This document shows, piece by piece, positions 21,363 to 33,285 of a DNA stretch of 64,000 bases; within the stretch, counting starts at the first letter, position 1, and each line of letters starts with the position of its first letter. Both the position numbers and the translations under genes were made by a program. Location: positions 124,001-188,000 of the forward strand of contig JAMPIV010012246.1 in NCBI GenBank assembly GCA_024509875.1, written 5' to 3'. This stretch comes from Oreohelix idahoensis (lineage: Eukaryota; Mollusca; Gastropoda; Stylommatophora; Oreohelicidae). The notes under the pieces were generated by a model. The model was not told where the DNA came from, searched no databases, and was given only the letters and a program-made list of their open reading frames with translations.

Positions 21363-24247
21363 AATCCACAGAGAGATACAAATGACCGGACATCCCTTTT
21401 AGTGGACGGTCTCGGTGCATTTCTCAGCTTCTCAACGTTTTGAGTCTCGGGGAACATGGTCCCATGGGATATAGTATGTCCTAGGAACTCTAGCTGTTCA
21501 CACCCAATTTGACATTTGGTTGGGCGGGCGGTTAGTCCCGCTTCTCTGAGTCTGTTAAACAGCAAGGATAGCGCTGATATATGTTCTTCAAACGACTCAG
21601 TAGCTACTAGGATATCATCCATAAAATTGCTGATGGCGGAATGATTCAAAGGATTCAATAACTTTCGCATCATCCTTGTGAAGACACTAGGAGCATTGTT
21701 CAGTCCAAACGGCATCACATTAAACTCGAAGTGTCCATCTGGAGTACTGAAGGCTAACAGGTTCCTCACCTCAGCTTTTACTGGTATTTGATAGTACCCT
21801 TTACTGAGGACGATCTTTGAAAAATAGCGAGCCCTGCTCAGCTTAGTAAATAGCTGGTTCTGGTCCGGTAACGGTTCTGGCTGGAACTGTGTTAACGCAT
21901 TCAGCTGTCGGTAGTCGATGCACAGGCGGTGTTCTCCACTGGGTTTGCGTAACAGCACCACTCCCGCACTGTAAGGGGACTCCGACTTCGAAATTATGCC
22001 TTCCTTAAGTAAGTAATCAATTTCTTGCTTTAATGCCGTCGCCTTGGCATACGGAATCGGATAGGTTCTCATTCGGACAGGCGTAGGATCCGTGACTTCC
22101 ATGTCAAACTCCATCAGGTTTGTCCGGCCCGGTTTTTCTGTCAGAGAGTCGGCGTGGTTTTCCATTAATCTCCTTACTTTTTCTTGCTGGGCTTCCGTTA
22201 GGGTGGAGCTTATTTTCACATCTAAAGGTGATTCCTCCTGTATCACCGGGTACTCTACGGATGATAATGGCTCTTCTTCCATTTGCATAGCAATGGCCAT
22301 AGTCATGAGGTGCGCTGGTTCGGCAGGGGCTCGCTCGTAAAACTTCTTAAGCAGCTTTAAGTGGTAAATTTTCTGCTTTCCGTTCACGGCGATTTTATAG
22401 TTGGTGCGAGAAATCTTTTCCGCCACTTTGTAGGGTCCCCTCCAGCAAATCTGCAATTTATTACTGCTACTTGGCAGAAGAAGTAGCACCTTCTCTCCTA
22501 CTGCTAGTTCTCGGTCCTTCGCATTGCGATTGTAATATTTGGCATGTTTCCGCCTAGCCTCCCGTACTTTCGCTGTGGCTAATTCCCAGCCAGTCTTCAG
22601 GCGTTGTTTCAAGTCTGTGACGTACTGGAAGGCTGATGTGACAGTGTCGTCTGCCTTGGCATCTGTCCATGTTCTTAGTAATGCTTCTAATGGACCTTTA
22701 ATAGGTCTTCCGAAGAGTAATGTGGCCGGAGGAACTCCAGTTGACGCATGCGGTACTTCCCTATAAGCAAATAATGCGGCAGGAAGATACTGATCCCAAG
22801 TTTCTGGCTTCTCCTGTGCCAAGTTCCGAAGAATAGAGGTGAGCGTCCCGTTAAACCGCTCTACATGCCCGTTACTTTGGGGGTGATAGGGCGAAGTATG
22901 GATATGCCTAGTCTTGAATATTCTAAGCACCTCCTCTGTCAACTTGCCTCTAAATTGTGACCCGTTGTCTGTGAGAATTTCATGCGGGAAGCCCAATCTA
23001 GTAAAGATATTCAGTAAAGCGTCAGCTACATGCACTGAGTCGCATGCTGGCATGGCTATGGCTTCGCCCCACATGGAACAGGTGTCCACTAAGGTAAGGA
23101 TATGGGAGTTCCTCTTCTTAGTTCTCAGCAGAGGTCCAATTATATCCACGGCCACTCTTTCAAATGGGGTGCCCAAGATTGGCATCTCCCCAAGGGTCGC
23201 GGGTGCCGTCCAGTGTTTTGGTGCAACTTTCTGGCACTGAGGACAAGACTTGACGAAACGTTCAATGTCGCCGGTGATCCCTGGCCAATAATAGTGGCAG
23301 GCGATCCTTTGAGTCGTGGCGCTCATTCCCATGTGTCCACTAAATGGGATAGAGTGGCCCATCTCAAGCACCTGGTTCCTATAGGTTGCAGGAACTACTA
23401 ATTGGTTGTGTTCCTGTCCCTCATTTCCAGCTCGGCGATACATCAATCCATTTTTCATAAAGAAGTCTCCCTTGGTAGGTGGGTTGTGTGTCCTAGGTAA
23501 TTTTTTAAAACAGGGCGCCAGTGAGGAATCTTCCCTTTGGGCCCTCTTCAATTCCTCGGGGAGGATATTGGTAGGAGGTTCCTGCTCTGCGTCTTTTCTT
23601 GACTGTCTTCTAGTCTGTACGGCCGCCATGACTAGTGGTTGAGTAGGTTTTCCAAGGAACACATATCTACATCCCAAGATTAAAGAGTAGATTGGTTCTT
23701 CCATGATAGCTGCACGAATCTCTCCTGTCACATAACGAGATTCCACTCTGATAAGTGCAATTGGCAGTGTCATGGGTGCAACATCCTTCGTCGGACCTTG
23801 GATGTCGACACTCTCTTCTGTTATTTGGTCAGGGGTGACAAGAGATGCCCTGACCACCGCATCGAAAGCAAGTCCTGTATCATAAAGGCACTCCACAGAT
23901 TGTCCGTTTACGAGGACTGATTCGATGACGGGAGGATGAGAAACGTTTCCGGTCCTCTGCTCCTTCTGGGGTGACGATTTTGTCTGCAGACAGGCAGCAT
24001 GTTGGGGAGGAGGTCTGCGCTTGCACTCATTAGTGTTGTGATTGTTCAAGCGACAGTACTTGCACCATTTATCTCCCTGTCTCTGGTGCGGCGCAGCATT
24101 TTTCTTGTTTTGCTCTTTGTAGTTATCTTGTTTTGCGTGCTGTTTATGCGAGATGTGTGGTCCTTTGCTTTGTTGGTCTGGTTGGGAGCGAGCAGGTTGC
24201 TTTGGCGCCTGATCCGGAAACTTCTTTCTGGCTCCTTGAGACTCCAT
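21363..24247 (-). pseudogene. outer element pol: NC-PR-IN-RT, cut by inner element
   Basis: An open frame reading NC knuckle (C62, C65, H70, C75), protease DTG (123-125), H2C2 finger, integrase core D368, D427, E463, GPY-containing C-terminal domain, then RT up to SFVSLCGF, where the inner LTR begins. Integrase therefore precedes RT here too. The first catalytic Asp of RT motif A is lost: the frame reads KIVLSKGYYQ where both relatives have KVDLSKGYYQ (codon 21809-21811, GTC for GAC). FMDD in motif C is intact. Gag and pol frames here differ by a shift of opposite sense from the inner copy. Confidence 0.92.
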
Positions 24248-25173
24248 GAGAGATTTTGGAATCGCTCTGCCAGTGTAAGAATATTTTCTAACTGGTCAGC
24301 GCCGTTTTCAGTGAGAAATCTACGCATTTCCACCGACATAGACTCTTTTAGTTGCTCTATCACAATCAGCTCTTTCAACCCGTCATAGTTCTCGGTAAAG
24401 TTTCCCAGTGTACACCACTTCACTAGGTAGTCTTCAATACGGGCTGCGAACTGTGAGAAAGTCTCTCCGGCCTCCTTCCTAGAACCTCGAAATTTTTTCC
24501 GGTACGCCTCTGAATGAAGCTCGTACCTCACCAAGAGAGCTTTTTTCAATGCCTGATAGTCATCTTGCTCTCCGGCCGGAAGTTTATTAAAAATTTCGTA
24601 GGCGGCTCCTCTTAGGCCCTTGGGAAAGTTTCAAGTTCCACTTCCGTTCTTCAAGCCCAAACCCTGTTGCAAAGCGTTCAAAGCGGCTAAAAAGGCGTCC
24701 ATGGTATCGTTCCTTTCTGAAAAAGGTTCCAGCGGAAAGTTCATGGCCTTGGGTGGTGCAGGTTGCGAAGTAAGCACACCATCTGAGCGGGGTGAGTGCC
24801 CTCCATCAAAGTTGGAAGCCGCTGCACTTTTTGCCAGCTCTATCTGATTGGTCTGTCCCTGAATTTCCAGTTGCTTCATCTTAAGTGCATGCTCTGCTGC
24901 TGCTTTCTCTTTACGCTCCGCTGCTTCTGCTGCTTCTTTCCACTCCACTGCTTCTGCTGCGGCTTTCCGCTCCGCTGCTTCTGTTGCTTCTTTCCGCTCC
25001 GCTGCTTCTGCTGCGGCTTTCCCCTTCTCCATTGCAAGTTTCTGCACTTCTATCTCTCTTGCATGGAGTTTATCAGTCTCCTCACTCACAAATTTCATCA
25101 GATCTTTTCCACTTAACCCGTATTCACGCCCTGCCTCCATTAAACTAGTTCTAATTTTTGCGGCATCTGCCAT
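24046..25173 (-). pseudogene. outer element Gag, frameshifted
   Basis: ATG at 25173 gives MADAAKIRTSL. An Ala/Glu/Lys-rich coiled coil (repeated AEAAERKE-like units, about 24890-25040) is followed by a capsid-like region (MNFPLEPFSERND, then KKALLVRYELHSEAYRKKFRG, GETFSQFAARIEDYL, ESMSVEMRRFLTENGADQL). At least two single-base indels break the frame at about 24620-24660. The frame also runs past the pol start at 24247. It is the same protein family as the inner and third Gags but clearly diverged from them. Confidence 0.85.
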
Positions 25174-25660
25174 GATATGCAGTATGGGTTCACGAAGGGA
25201 AAAATTGGCAGTGACCTCCAAGCAAATTGTTTGACTCGCACAAGTAATTATCTCTTAAAACCTTCTAGGTTTAAATTAATAATCAAGTTCAAATAGTTCT
25301 TTAAAAAAATCACTCACTTAGCGTATTCTGAAAATTATATAACAGATTATCTCGAAGTTTTCTATGAAAAATTTGCTAAATATTTATGATAAAAATTTTC
25401 CCAGCAGTTACAGAAAAAGATTTTTTTTAAATCAGTTCCTTACAGTATCTTCTGTTCTCAAAAAGTGCTTACTCTGTCCGTTTGATACTCAATTTAAAAA
25501 GTATCACTCGTGCTTTAGAGATATAAATTATCCCCCCTATGAAATAGACAAATTATAGTAAGAGTCAGTCTAGAAGGTAATCCCTCAAAATGCCAACAAA
25601 TTTTGCAATTATCGCAACTGTATAGCAGGGATGAAAATGTGATTTATCACCCTTCTAAGT

Positions 25661-25690
25661 CCGGGTTCACTAATCCCGGACGAGCCCCCA
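25661..25690 (-). promoter_or_regulatory. tRNA-Pro primer binding site of outer element
   Basis: Plus strand reads atcccggacgagccccca up to 25690, the 3' end of animal tRNA-Pro including CCA, followed by two bases and the LTR. Similarity continues upstream into the T arm (ccgggttca at 25661) with a 2-base insertion, so about 28 tRNA bases are represented. tRNA identity is from known animal tRNA-Pro 3' ends. Confidence 0.8.
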
Positions 25691-25692
25691 AT

Positions 25693-27872
25693 TGTCGTGT
25701 GGTGAGTCACTGGGGCAACTACTACAGTAGTTTTTGCCAGGAATAGTCTATGAGATATAGATATAAGGTCTCTAGAAATTGGCTCGTTAAGAAATAATAA
25801 AGACCTATTCGAGATAGGGACAAGAAGACAGGAATGCGAATGCTTTCCACTAGACAGTGTTTTCTAATTATTTATGGAAAGAGTTCTGTTTCCCCACGAC
25901 CTTAGCTTCTGCCCTTAGATCCCGTAAAGAAAAAGCCCCCAACCTCATCTGAGTAGAGAAAGGTTCCTATAGGTGAATATGTAACACCGACAGCACGAGT
26001 GATACATTAACAAACTCTTGATAATGATCAACCGATCGTTGGGTTTATTAATGAAATATCCACACATATAGGGTTAGTAATGGTTAGAACGTGATGATGG
26101 TGAAAGACGATTCACACAAAACACACAGATGAGATAATAAAATTACAGTTAATTAAGTAATAGTTAATTAAGAATGAACTGGTGTAAAGTGAAATGATGA
26201 TGTGATATGATACGTGTTACCAAAATGGTGAGTACTCTACACAGTCCATGTATCTCTAAATGCTTCTCCTAGATATGAGGATTCACATGTATGCATAAAA
26301 TGTCCCAAGTTGTTATACGTTATGTCGAATGGGGTATCTCTAAGCTGAGGACGTTCTGATGAATACTGTTGTCGTACGGAGAACGCTGACGAGATATCTA
26401 TGTATATTCCTTCACTGTTTGAGTATATCTCTGTAGTGTTGATCAACAGTTAATAGCTGTCACATGAACAAAAGGTCTGTTGTCTAATCTCCCGAGGGTA
26501 CTGGTCAGACTGGATATCTTCACGAAATGTTAGTGATATGTAGACTCATAATCTTGCGTATGTAGTCGTGATTCATATACTTTCGAGTCTGCTTCATAAA
26601 ATGCGCTTAAGAGTGTGTTGCACGTGGTATAAATATGCGATTCCTCTTTTGAGCTCTTTTGCTTGACTTCAGATAATAATGATCTTTCGAGTTATTTGAA
26701 TTTATGACGACTTTGTATTTAGCTTGTGATAACTCGGTATTGAACTTGTGAGCAAGCAGTATATGGTGACGAAAAATGCTGCGTCCACCTTATGACTTGT
26801 GGGTGAGACAATATTCCTTTTTAACTGAGGAATGAAAGATGTCCTATGGCGAATTCTGCTAGCCAAATGTCCGTTTTTAATAACTTATTTCTGGTTAGAC
26901 GTCAGACACGTTGCGTGTAGACTCAGACTTCTGATGAACTGAAGACACACAAAAGTCTTCGTAAGTTTTCACATTTAACATCACTGGTTGACTTGAATTT
27001 AAACTATTGCTCATTATTCATCTCTCTCTCTCTCTCTGAGTTCAATTCTAATGATGTTAAATATCTTGTGCATGAGAGTGTGTGCGCATGGGAGACTGTG
27101 ATGATGATAAAGGTGAAATATGAACTATTAATTACCTCCTATCATCCTATCATCTTCTAGGAAAATCTTCTGATTTTATTAATCAGTTATGCCAAGAATT
27201 ATTTGAAACTTTATCTTTCGCACATTTTAGCTGTGAGGTTAAAATAAACAAAATTAAGAAAATGTATTAATAAGTATAAGATCTACTAACCTTCTTTTCC
27301 CTTCGCAAAATCCTTTAAGAACACAATTAATCACAGAACAGAATTATCATCCACTCTGAATAAACACGTGTATTAGGCTATGCGTTTTTGGGTTTAATCT
27401 CTTCCACACAAGGTAAAAAACTGGACTTCTACACTCTAGTAGATTATGCGGTATTATATATTTCTGGAAGTCACCTGGCCAAGCTGGGCATCCAATGTGG
27501 TAAACCAACGCTTGTCTGAACCGCGGTGAGACGTTTTCCCCTGGCCAATCTGGGCGTCCAATGTGGTGTCACAGAAATTACCGCATGCCCATGTTTGATT
27601 CGGATGACCATATGTGTTTTTACCTGATTTATCACGATGCAATGTGGGCTTCAAACGATAATGTCGGGCATGTGGACTCAATCAAAGGATTTTTATTTCC
27701 CCCGATGAAAGAACAAATGTGGTTCTCTAGATACCGGTTGCGAGTAATCACAACGATGAAATAGCAAATATGGATCGCAAATGTTGCATGAAAGAGCAAA
27801 TGTCGGAGAAAATACAATACGAAAGATGTAGGAAAAGATAGAGCAATAAGGCCTTTGCGCTCGTTTATCACA
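25693..27872 (-). repeat. outer element 5' LTR
   Basis: 2180 bp, TG...CA, next to the primer binding site, hence the 5' LTR on the minus strand. Confidence 0.93.
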
Positions 27873-27960
27873 CATACCACAGTACCTTAGAAATGTGAGT
27901 CGTGAGAATGTACCCGCATACCACTGTACTTTAGAAATGTGAATGTTTTCGTTTGCTTAA
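27873..27960 (+). repeat. short target minisatellite
   Basis: Two copies of a roughly 44-bp unit (gtgagaatgtacccgcatac, cac, gtac, ttagaaatgtga). Together with 9237-9257 on the other side it reconstructs the pre-insertion target of the outer LTR element. Confidence 0.6.
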
Positions 27961-28687
27961 ATGGGATGATGTATATGAGAATAAGCAGATATTACATAAT
28001 TTTTTTTTTTAACTGCTCAAAGACTTTACCTGCCACAGAAGTGCGTAAGAAAGTGTTATTATTATTATTTCATTTTCCACCAAGAATGTATGGATATAAG
28101 CGAGAATGTGTTTATGTAATTTTTGTATTGATGATTGATGACACATTCAAAAATACAGATTAATTGTACACGGTTTGACCGCATGAGTGAGTGTCCGTAT
28201 ACAGAATTATTTATTTTTATTTATTGTTTTATTTATTTTATTTTATTATTACTTTTTTCCCCAATTACTATCTTGTTTGTTTAACACAAAAAAACCTAGT
28301 CATTTTTTATTATTATTCCATACTGTAAATGAATGCTGTTATGTTAACTTTATAATGTTGCATGCCTTTAAAGTAATGCTTAAAGTAACATGTGGGAATG
28401 AAAGGATATAGTATGCAAGATAAATGAGAGTGGAAGGGCAGAATGGTAGACGGGCCTGCGCGCCCAATTCTTAACCCTCTGAAAATAAAGTTCATTCGTT
28501 CGTTCGTTTACAATGTTGAAGTATGTTTTATGCATGCATTTACAATTTTCAGACATAAAGGTCTTTTATATGTGGACATGCGCCCTAATATAACCGAATA
28601 GGCTGAACGGGACAGGCCTCGCGAACACGAGGCAAAATTCTATATTTAAAATAAATGTATTTATATGTCTATGACTTCATGTTTGCA
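27961..28687. other. no gene; LINE-like tail at 28480-28510
   Basis: AT-rich DNA. A sequence ending aataaagttcattcgttcgttcg (28484-28508) looks like a LINE or SINE 3' end with a (TTCG)n tail. Otherwise nothing recognised. Confidence 0.4.
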
Positions 28688-28720
28688 TAGGAAGAAGACG
28701 CTGACGATGGATAGGAAACA

Positions 28721-28770
<50 letters not shown>

Positions 28771-28975
28771 CTCAAGGAATCTGTTGATAACATTACATGG
28801 CAGTCCTTGTTCTGGAAACTGCAGAGTAAGAGAAGAATAGGTCTACGGAAAAATAAACACACGGAGAAGAGAACTGGAAACATGGAAGAATTTGAGGTGA
28901 TGGCACTGGACGTAAAGGCCTAGCTTATGTTTGTTGGGTGGGGGGGTATGCTCCTTGGGGAGTTGAATGATAATT
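28688..28975 (+). pseudogene. LINE C-terminal scrap with (CA)n expansion
   Basis: Decayed copy of the same LINE C-terminus as at 54478-54765: gaagaagacgctgacgatgg, then a (CA)n tract (28720-28765), cagtccttgttctgg, agagaactggaa, and the end block tatgctccttggggagtt. The CA tract has expanded within the coding remnant. Confidence 0.7.
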
Positions 28976-28976
28976 A

Positions 28977-29150
28977 ATGATGTGTGTATACATGTAAGTA
29001 TGTATGTGTGTATACATGTAAGTATGTATGTATGTATACATGTAAGTATGTATGTATGTATACATGTAAGTATGTGTGTATACATGTAAGTATGTATGTA
29101 TGTATATACATGTAAGTATGTATGTGTGTACACATGTAAGTATTTAATAC
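28977..29150 (+). repeat. ATGT/TACATGTAAGT microsatellite
   Basis: Tandem units of the type tatgtatgtatacatgtaag, about eight copies, grading into TG-rich DNA to 29240. Confidence 0.85.
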
Positions 29151-29327
29151 TCGTTTACGTGTGTGTGTATGTATGTGTTTGTTTATGTGTTTATTTATGT
29201 CTTCATTTATTATACATGTAAATGTGTGTTCATGCATGTATATATGTGTGCATGATTTATGTGCATAAATTATGTACGTAATATTATATATTATTCATAT
29301 CTACACATACAAACTACTGCACGCTCA

Positions 29328-29500
29328 GGCATGTCGTACAAGGCAATTAATATGAGGCTGTGCTTGGGACTGGCCACCACACTATGTCAAACAAATTGCG
29401 ACAGAAACCACCGCTATAACATGTGGGGCTCCTTGGTGTAGGCTTACTACCAGGGGACCAGCTACGGTAGGGGTCCCGTGTTCCGTGAGGAGCTCAATTG
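29328..29500 (+). repeat. interspersed repeat A
   Basis: Member of a dispersed family that starts catgtcgtacaaggc, runs through a gaggttgtg...caacctc hairpin and ends near a tgcaggcttcctgc-type block and ccaggggacc. Other copies or parts lie at 31430, 32752, 35226/39058, 40090, 48310, 54838 and 55891. It has no tRNA-like head that I can see. It is probably a SINE or MITE; the class is undecided. Confidence 0.55.
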
Positions 29501-30796
29501 AATATGATAATGTTACATATAAATGTAATGCTTGTTTATATGTCTGTATGTGTACATACTGAGGCAAGAGACTAAATGTGCGTAAACTAAAGATCTATAA
29601 GAGGAAGCAAATAAATAACAGAAGATTGCTCACGCATGTCCCTTGGAGTGTACGATTATGTCCTGTCACCTGACACTCAATCAACCTTCACAATAAAATG
29701 ACACGATTTACTGTACCTCCTGTCGCAAATTTTCAGAATCTCCAAATAAACCCACAGCTACAGTAAACGTAAGTCTAATTTTATTGGTTGCTATTATCAA
29801 CAATCAATTTAGGAGTTACCGTAAAATAAATTAGCTTTAAGAGGCAAATTTATGGTAAATATTAGGGTAGAAAATGATTCCGGCAAAATCGACGGAAGAT
29901 TTTGTGGAGTTTTATTCTTGGTTTGTGACGGCGCACGATTTCTCAAACTCTGCGGCAATCAATTTTTTGAAGTTGATGCAAAGTGGGTGTTTGCGTGTGG
30001 GTCTATCTGATCTATGTAGGTGTGCAGAGACAACTGCCTTGGAGCATAAGTGGTCTGTTGGATCCGATTTTTTTTATATTTCGGAGGCCTGGGAAAACAA
30101 TTGAAAACGCTTCTGTCACAGGCCACTTGTGGAGCGTGTCATAATTTTTATTTAGATGAATTTTTAGAAGGCGCTTCAGACAGATTGTGTGTATGTCGCG
30201 CATGCGTAGAACGTGGGGATTCAGCAGACGACCTCACGATGACCAGAAAAAAAAATGGATTATGGTGAATGAAGGGGTATGGACATGTAATGGACTAATG
30301 GTGGAAAAATTGCAGGAAAACTTGGAGGGAAAATGAACTGTAGATTGGAGAGAGAATTTAGCAGAAAAATACGAAAGTAAAATTCTTTCTCAGGCTGTTG
30401 CTAAGTGGAGAACGAAATGCTGCGATGATACTTTTTCACAGTATAGATGTTGTGTCGGTGGTTTAAGATACTGATACAGGTAGATATTTTTAGTATCATC
30501 ATATTATCATCATCTTGGTCAAGGATATTTCTAAGAGGCGTAGGCGATTATGTCCCTCAACAACTTCCGCTCCTTAGTGAATCAGTTGGTATTCTTGACC
30601 ATGTACTGTGTCATATAATGAAATCGTTCTATATCATCTGTCTCTGCCCTCCCCTGCCTGCCATTTACATCAAATATGCTTATGTTTTTCTTGTTTGTTT
30701 GTTTGTTTTTTATATTGGTACTATCCAGCTTTTCGCCGTGTACTTCCCAGGGGCGTCTCTGCTCAGAGAAAGGACAAATAGGACTACTGGCACAGT
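29501..30796. other. no recognised gene; two small open frames
   Basis: Open frames at 29874-30104 (76 codons) and 30050-30268 (72 codons, with Cys pairs CGAC and CVCRAC) overlap and could be pieces of one decayed or spliced sequence. I recognise no family. A GTTT microsatellite lies near 30692. The 3' end contains the first flank of the 53-bp array. Confidence 0.3.
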
Positions 30797-31437
30797 CATG
30801 TCATACAAGGCGACTAATGTGAGGTTGTGAATAAAGCTAGCAACCTCATCATGTCATACAAGGCGACTAATGTGAGGTTGTGAATAAAGCTAGCAACCTC
30901 ATCATGTCATACAAGGCGACTAATGTGAGGTTGTGAATAAAGCTAGCAACCTCATCATGTTATACAAGGCGACTAATATGAGGTTGTGAATAAAGCTAGC
31001 AACCTCATCATGTCATACAAGGCGACTAATATGAGGTTGTGAATAAAGCTAGCAACCTCATCATGTCATACAAGGCGACTAATGTGAGGTTGTGAATAAA
31101 GCTAGCAACCTCATCATGTCATACAAGGCGACTAATGTGAGGTTGTGAATAAAGCTAGCAACCTCATCATGTCATACAAGGCGACTAATGTGAGGTTGTG
31201 AATAAAGCTAGCAACCTCATCATGTTATACAAGGCGACTAATATGAGGTTGTGAATAAAGTTAGCAACCTCATCATGTTATACAAGGCGACTAATATGAG
31301 GTTGTGAATAAAGCTAGCAACCTCATCATGTTATACAAGGCGACTAATATGAGGTTGTGAATAAAGCTAGCAACCTCATCATGTTATACAAGGCGACTAA
31401 TGTGAGGTTGTGAATAAAGCTAGCAACCTCATCATGT
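30797..31437 (+). repeat. 53-bp tandem array, about 12 units
   Basis: The unit catgtcatacaaggcgacta continues atgtgaggttgtg, aataaagctagc, aacctcat. It is the core of interspersed repeat A, including its hairpin (gaggtt...aacctc). Every unit carries an AATAAA. Variants differ at two sites (gtcat/gttat and aatgtg/aatatg), and the run of variants suggests a five-unit higher-order period in the first nine units. Confidence 0.9.
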
Positions 31438-31584
31438 AAAAGAAATAGCTTCAGAAAGTACCGCAACAACAGCTTGTGAATACTTGGCCCAGGCTTCCTG
31501 CAAGGGAACCAACTGGAGTGGGGGGGGGGGGGGCTGCTTGTTTGATGTGGAGCAAAAAGGAAAGAGATGATGATGATTAAAAGG
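31438..31584 (+). repeat. 3' part of repeat A and G run
   Basis: The array flows into the 3' half of repeat A (cccaggcttcctgcaaggga), followed by a 14-base G run at 31521-31534 and a GAT-rich end. Confidence 0.55.
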
Positions 31585-31870
31585 CTTCGGGAAGGTTAGA
31601 TCATCACGACCTGACATCAAAGTTTATAGTAGAACAGATGTGGCATCAGAGCACCATCACCTTTTAGCCAAAACAAAGATGAAACTCAAAAGATATGCAA
31701 CAATACATACGGTAGCTACAAACAACAGTTTAATGAAGAAGATCTAAGGTGTGAAGAAACCATGTGGATTCCAGAACATGAACTATGTGATAATGCTATA
31801 ACCAGGTTTCCGCAATGTGCGTCCTATCCATCGCCAGCTCCTTCTCGTTTCTATTTTATTTTCTTTAGCT
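31585..31870. pseudogene. LINE scraps in opposite orientations
   Basis: 31590-31745 on the plus strand reads RPDIKVYSRTDVASEHHHLL, matching the end of the LINE AP endonuclease domain (normally SDHHL). 31762-31870 reads, on the minus strand, the RRWRWIGRTLRKP C-terminal block. The two therefore come from separate or rearranged copies. Confidence 0.55.
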
Positions 31871-31917
31871 GACTTATCCATATTGTTTGGTGAAGTTTGT
31901 GTGGCTTAATGTATCAC

Positions 31918-32035
31918 AGGATGGGGTAGCCGGTCACTTGCCCAACCCTCCTTAGTTGTTTTGTACGACTTGCTTGGTAAGTTACAGTGTTACTGTTCTT
32001 TGCTTCCTTTTCGGACCCGCTTATACACGGGTGTT
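31918..32035 (+). repeat. interspersed repeat B
   Basis: Blocks ggatggggtagccggtcac, cccaaccctccttagt, a gtacgac site and cttccttttcggaccc recur in order at 39660-39785 and 51718-51835. A dispersed family of about 115 bp, class unknown. Confidence 0.6.
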
Positions 32036-32296
32036 TTTTCACCTTAGTTTGTGTTATTGTTGAGATTGTTGTGCTGTTCACTAACTACAAAGTTATTCTG
32101 ACCTCGCGCTTTATTTCAGGCACTGTGTTTTTCTATTAGACAACAGCGTTTTTACGTCAGTCCTGCATGTATGTTGATCAGCTAGCTAGCTCATCGGTCC
32201 TCAGACAACTTTCCTATTCTCTCGAGCAAGCAAGACGCCTATGTCTAAGGATGGGCGTGGTCACTGCAGAGATGTTAGTTCCTTGTCACCATATAG

Positions 32297-32673
32297 CAGG
32301 GGCTGGCAACTAGTCGATCATGATCTACCGAAAGATCTAAGTGGATGATGTGGTAGATCTTTAGGCGACTGGGGTAGAGAAAGAATTTTTAAAGTAATAA
32401 AATTTCGGACTAGACTTCTCCCGCCCGCCTTTAAAATCGCTGTTTCCTCGGAATCAAAAATTCTTTTTCCGCATTGCCAATGAAAACTTTCAAGCTGGCC
32501 CCACTAAAATATATTCGTGAACTGCTTGAGATAAGAACGCGATATTTTCTTTGTAAGATTCCTCATCCCCACCCCCACTCAAAATTATATATGTGTGTAT
32601 GTGTATGGTAGATCTCTAGAGGGCTCAGTGTTACTAAAGTAGATCCCAAAATCTTCTTTGTTGCCGACCCCTG
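32297..32673 (+). mobile_element. hAT-like MITE with 8-bp TSD
   Basis: 377 bp with terminal inverted repeats caggggctggcaac and gttgccgacccctg (12 of 14 matching). Flanking 8-bp duplications ccatatag (32289-32296) and ccatataa (32674-32681) match at 7 of 8. No coding sequence. Eight-base TSDs and CAGGG termini are hAT hallmarks. Confidence 0.85.
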
Positions 32674-32751
32674 CCATATAATAATGCTAACCTTGTGTCG
32701 TTTCCGGTGGCCTCTGAAGAGATAACGAAAAAATATGATAATTGCCCCCGT

Positions 32752-32895
32752 CATGCATGTCGTACAAGGCTACTAATATGAGGTTATGCTTCGGGCGTGG
32801 ATCCTCATAATGTAAAACTGATTACCACTAAATCCACCACTGCCGGAGCATGTGACTGCTTGATGCAGGCTTCCTGCACAGTGGCCCTTGCTCAG
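32752..32895 (+). repeat. interspersed repeat A
   Basis: Copy with catgtcgtacaaggctacta at its start and gcttgatgcaggcttcctgc near its end. Confidence 0.65.
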
Positions 32896-33285
32896 TAAGG
32901 AACACAAAAGAAAATGGTAATGCTGATGTAATCATGCTGTAAACAGTTCTTCAACTTGATGGATAATTCATTTAGAAACGCTGTCAAATTTGTATTTATT
33001 TGGTTGCTGAAACATTTGGCTGTTGGTATGTATGGTAATCTTACCAGGCAAGGCATTCTAATATATGACGTCATTGCTACGATGTCTCGTGGTTAAGTTT
33101 CATAAATGCGTTAATTTAAGAAATGCGTTCTGCATTTGACATTTTCGGACATACTTGTTCAAACTAAAAAAAATAAAAATAATAATAATAATAAGGAAGT
33201 GGCGGAAAGAACTTGAGCCTGACGGCTCGCGACAGGAATACTTGTGTCTTTGTTCAAAGTCTGTCCTCGACGGGGTGCTGAAGGC
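32896..33285. other. no gene recognised
   Basis: AT-rich DNA with an AAT microsatellite at 33170-33195. Confidence 0.5.

Larger units (their letters stand above)
9258..27872 (-). mobile_element. outer Gmr1-like Gypsy LTR retrotransposon
   Basis: Complete element transcribed on the minus strand, bounded by LTRs that begin TG and end CA (9258-11451 and 25693-27872) and by a 5-bp TSD, catac (9253-9257 and 27873-27877). It has a tRNA-Pro primer binding site, gag, a pol with integrase before reverse transcriptase, and a polypurine tract. It is split by the inner element at 12279-21362, which landed in the RT/RNase H coding region. The two LTRs differ by a 15-bp indel (near 9760) and several substitutions, so this insertion is clearly older than the inner one. 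Coding decay is extensive. Confidence 0.93.

Noticed and set aside
29874..30268. Possible parkin-like or other Cys-rich host exon
   Set aside because: A few residues invited the comparison, but the Cys spacing does not fit and the frame is broken. No family can be supported.
30797..31437. CRISPR array
   Set aside because: Units are contiguous with no unique spacers, and the DNA is eukaryotic.
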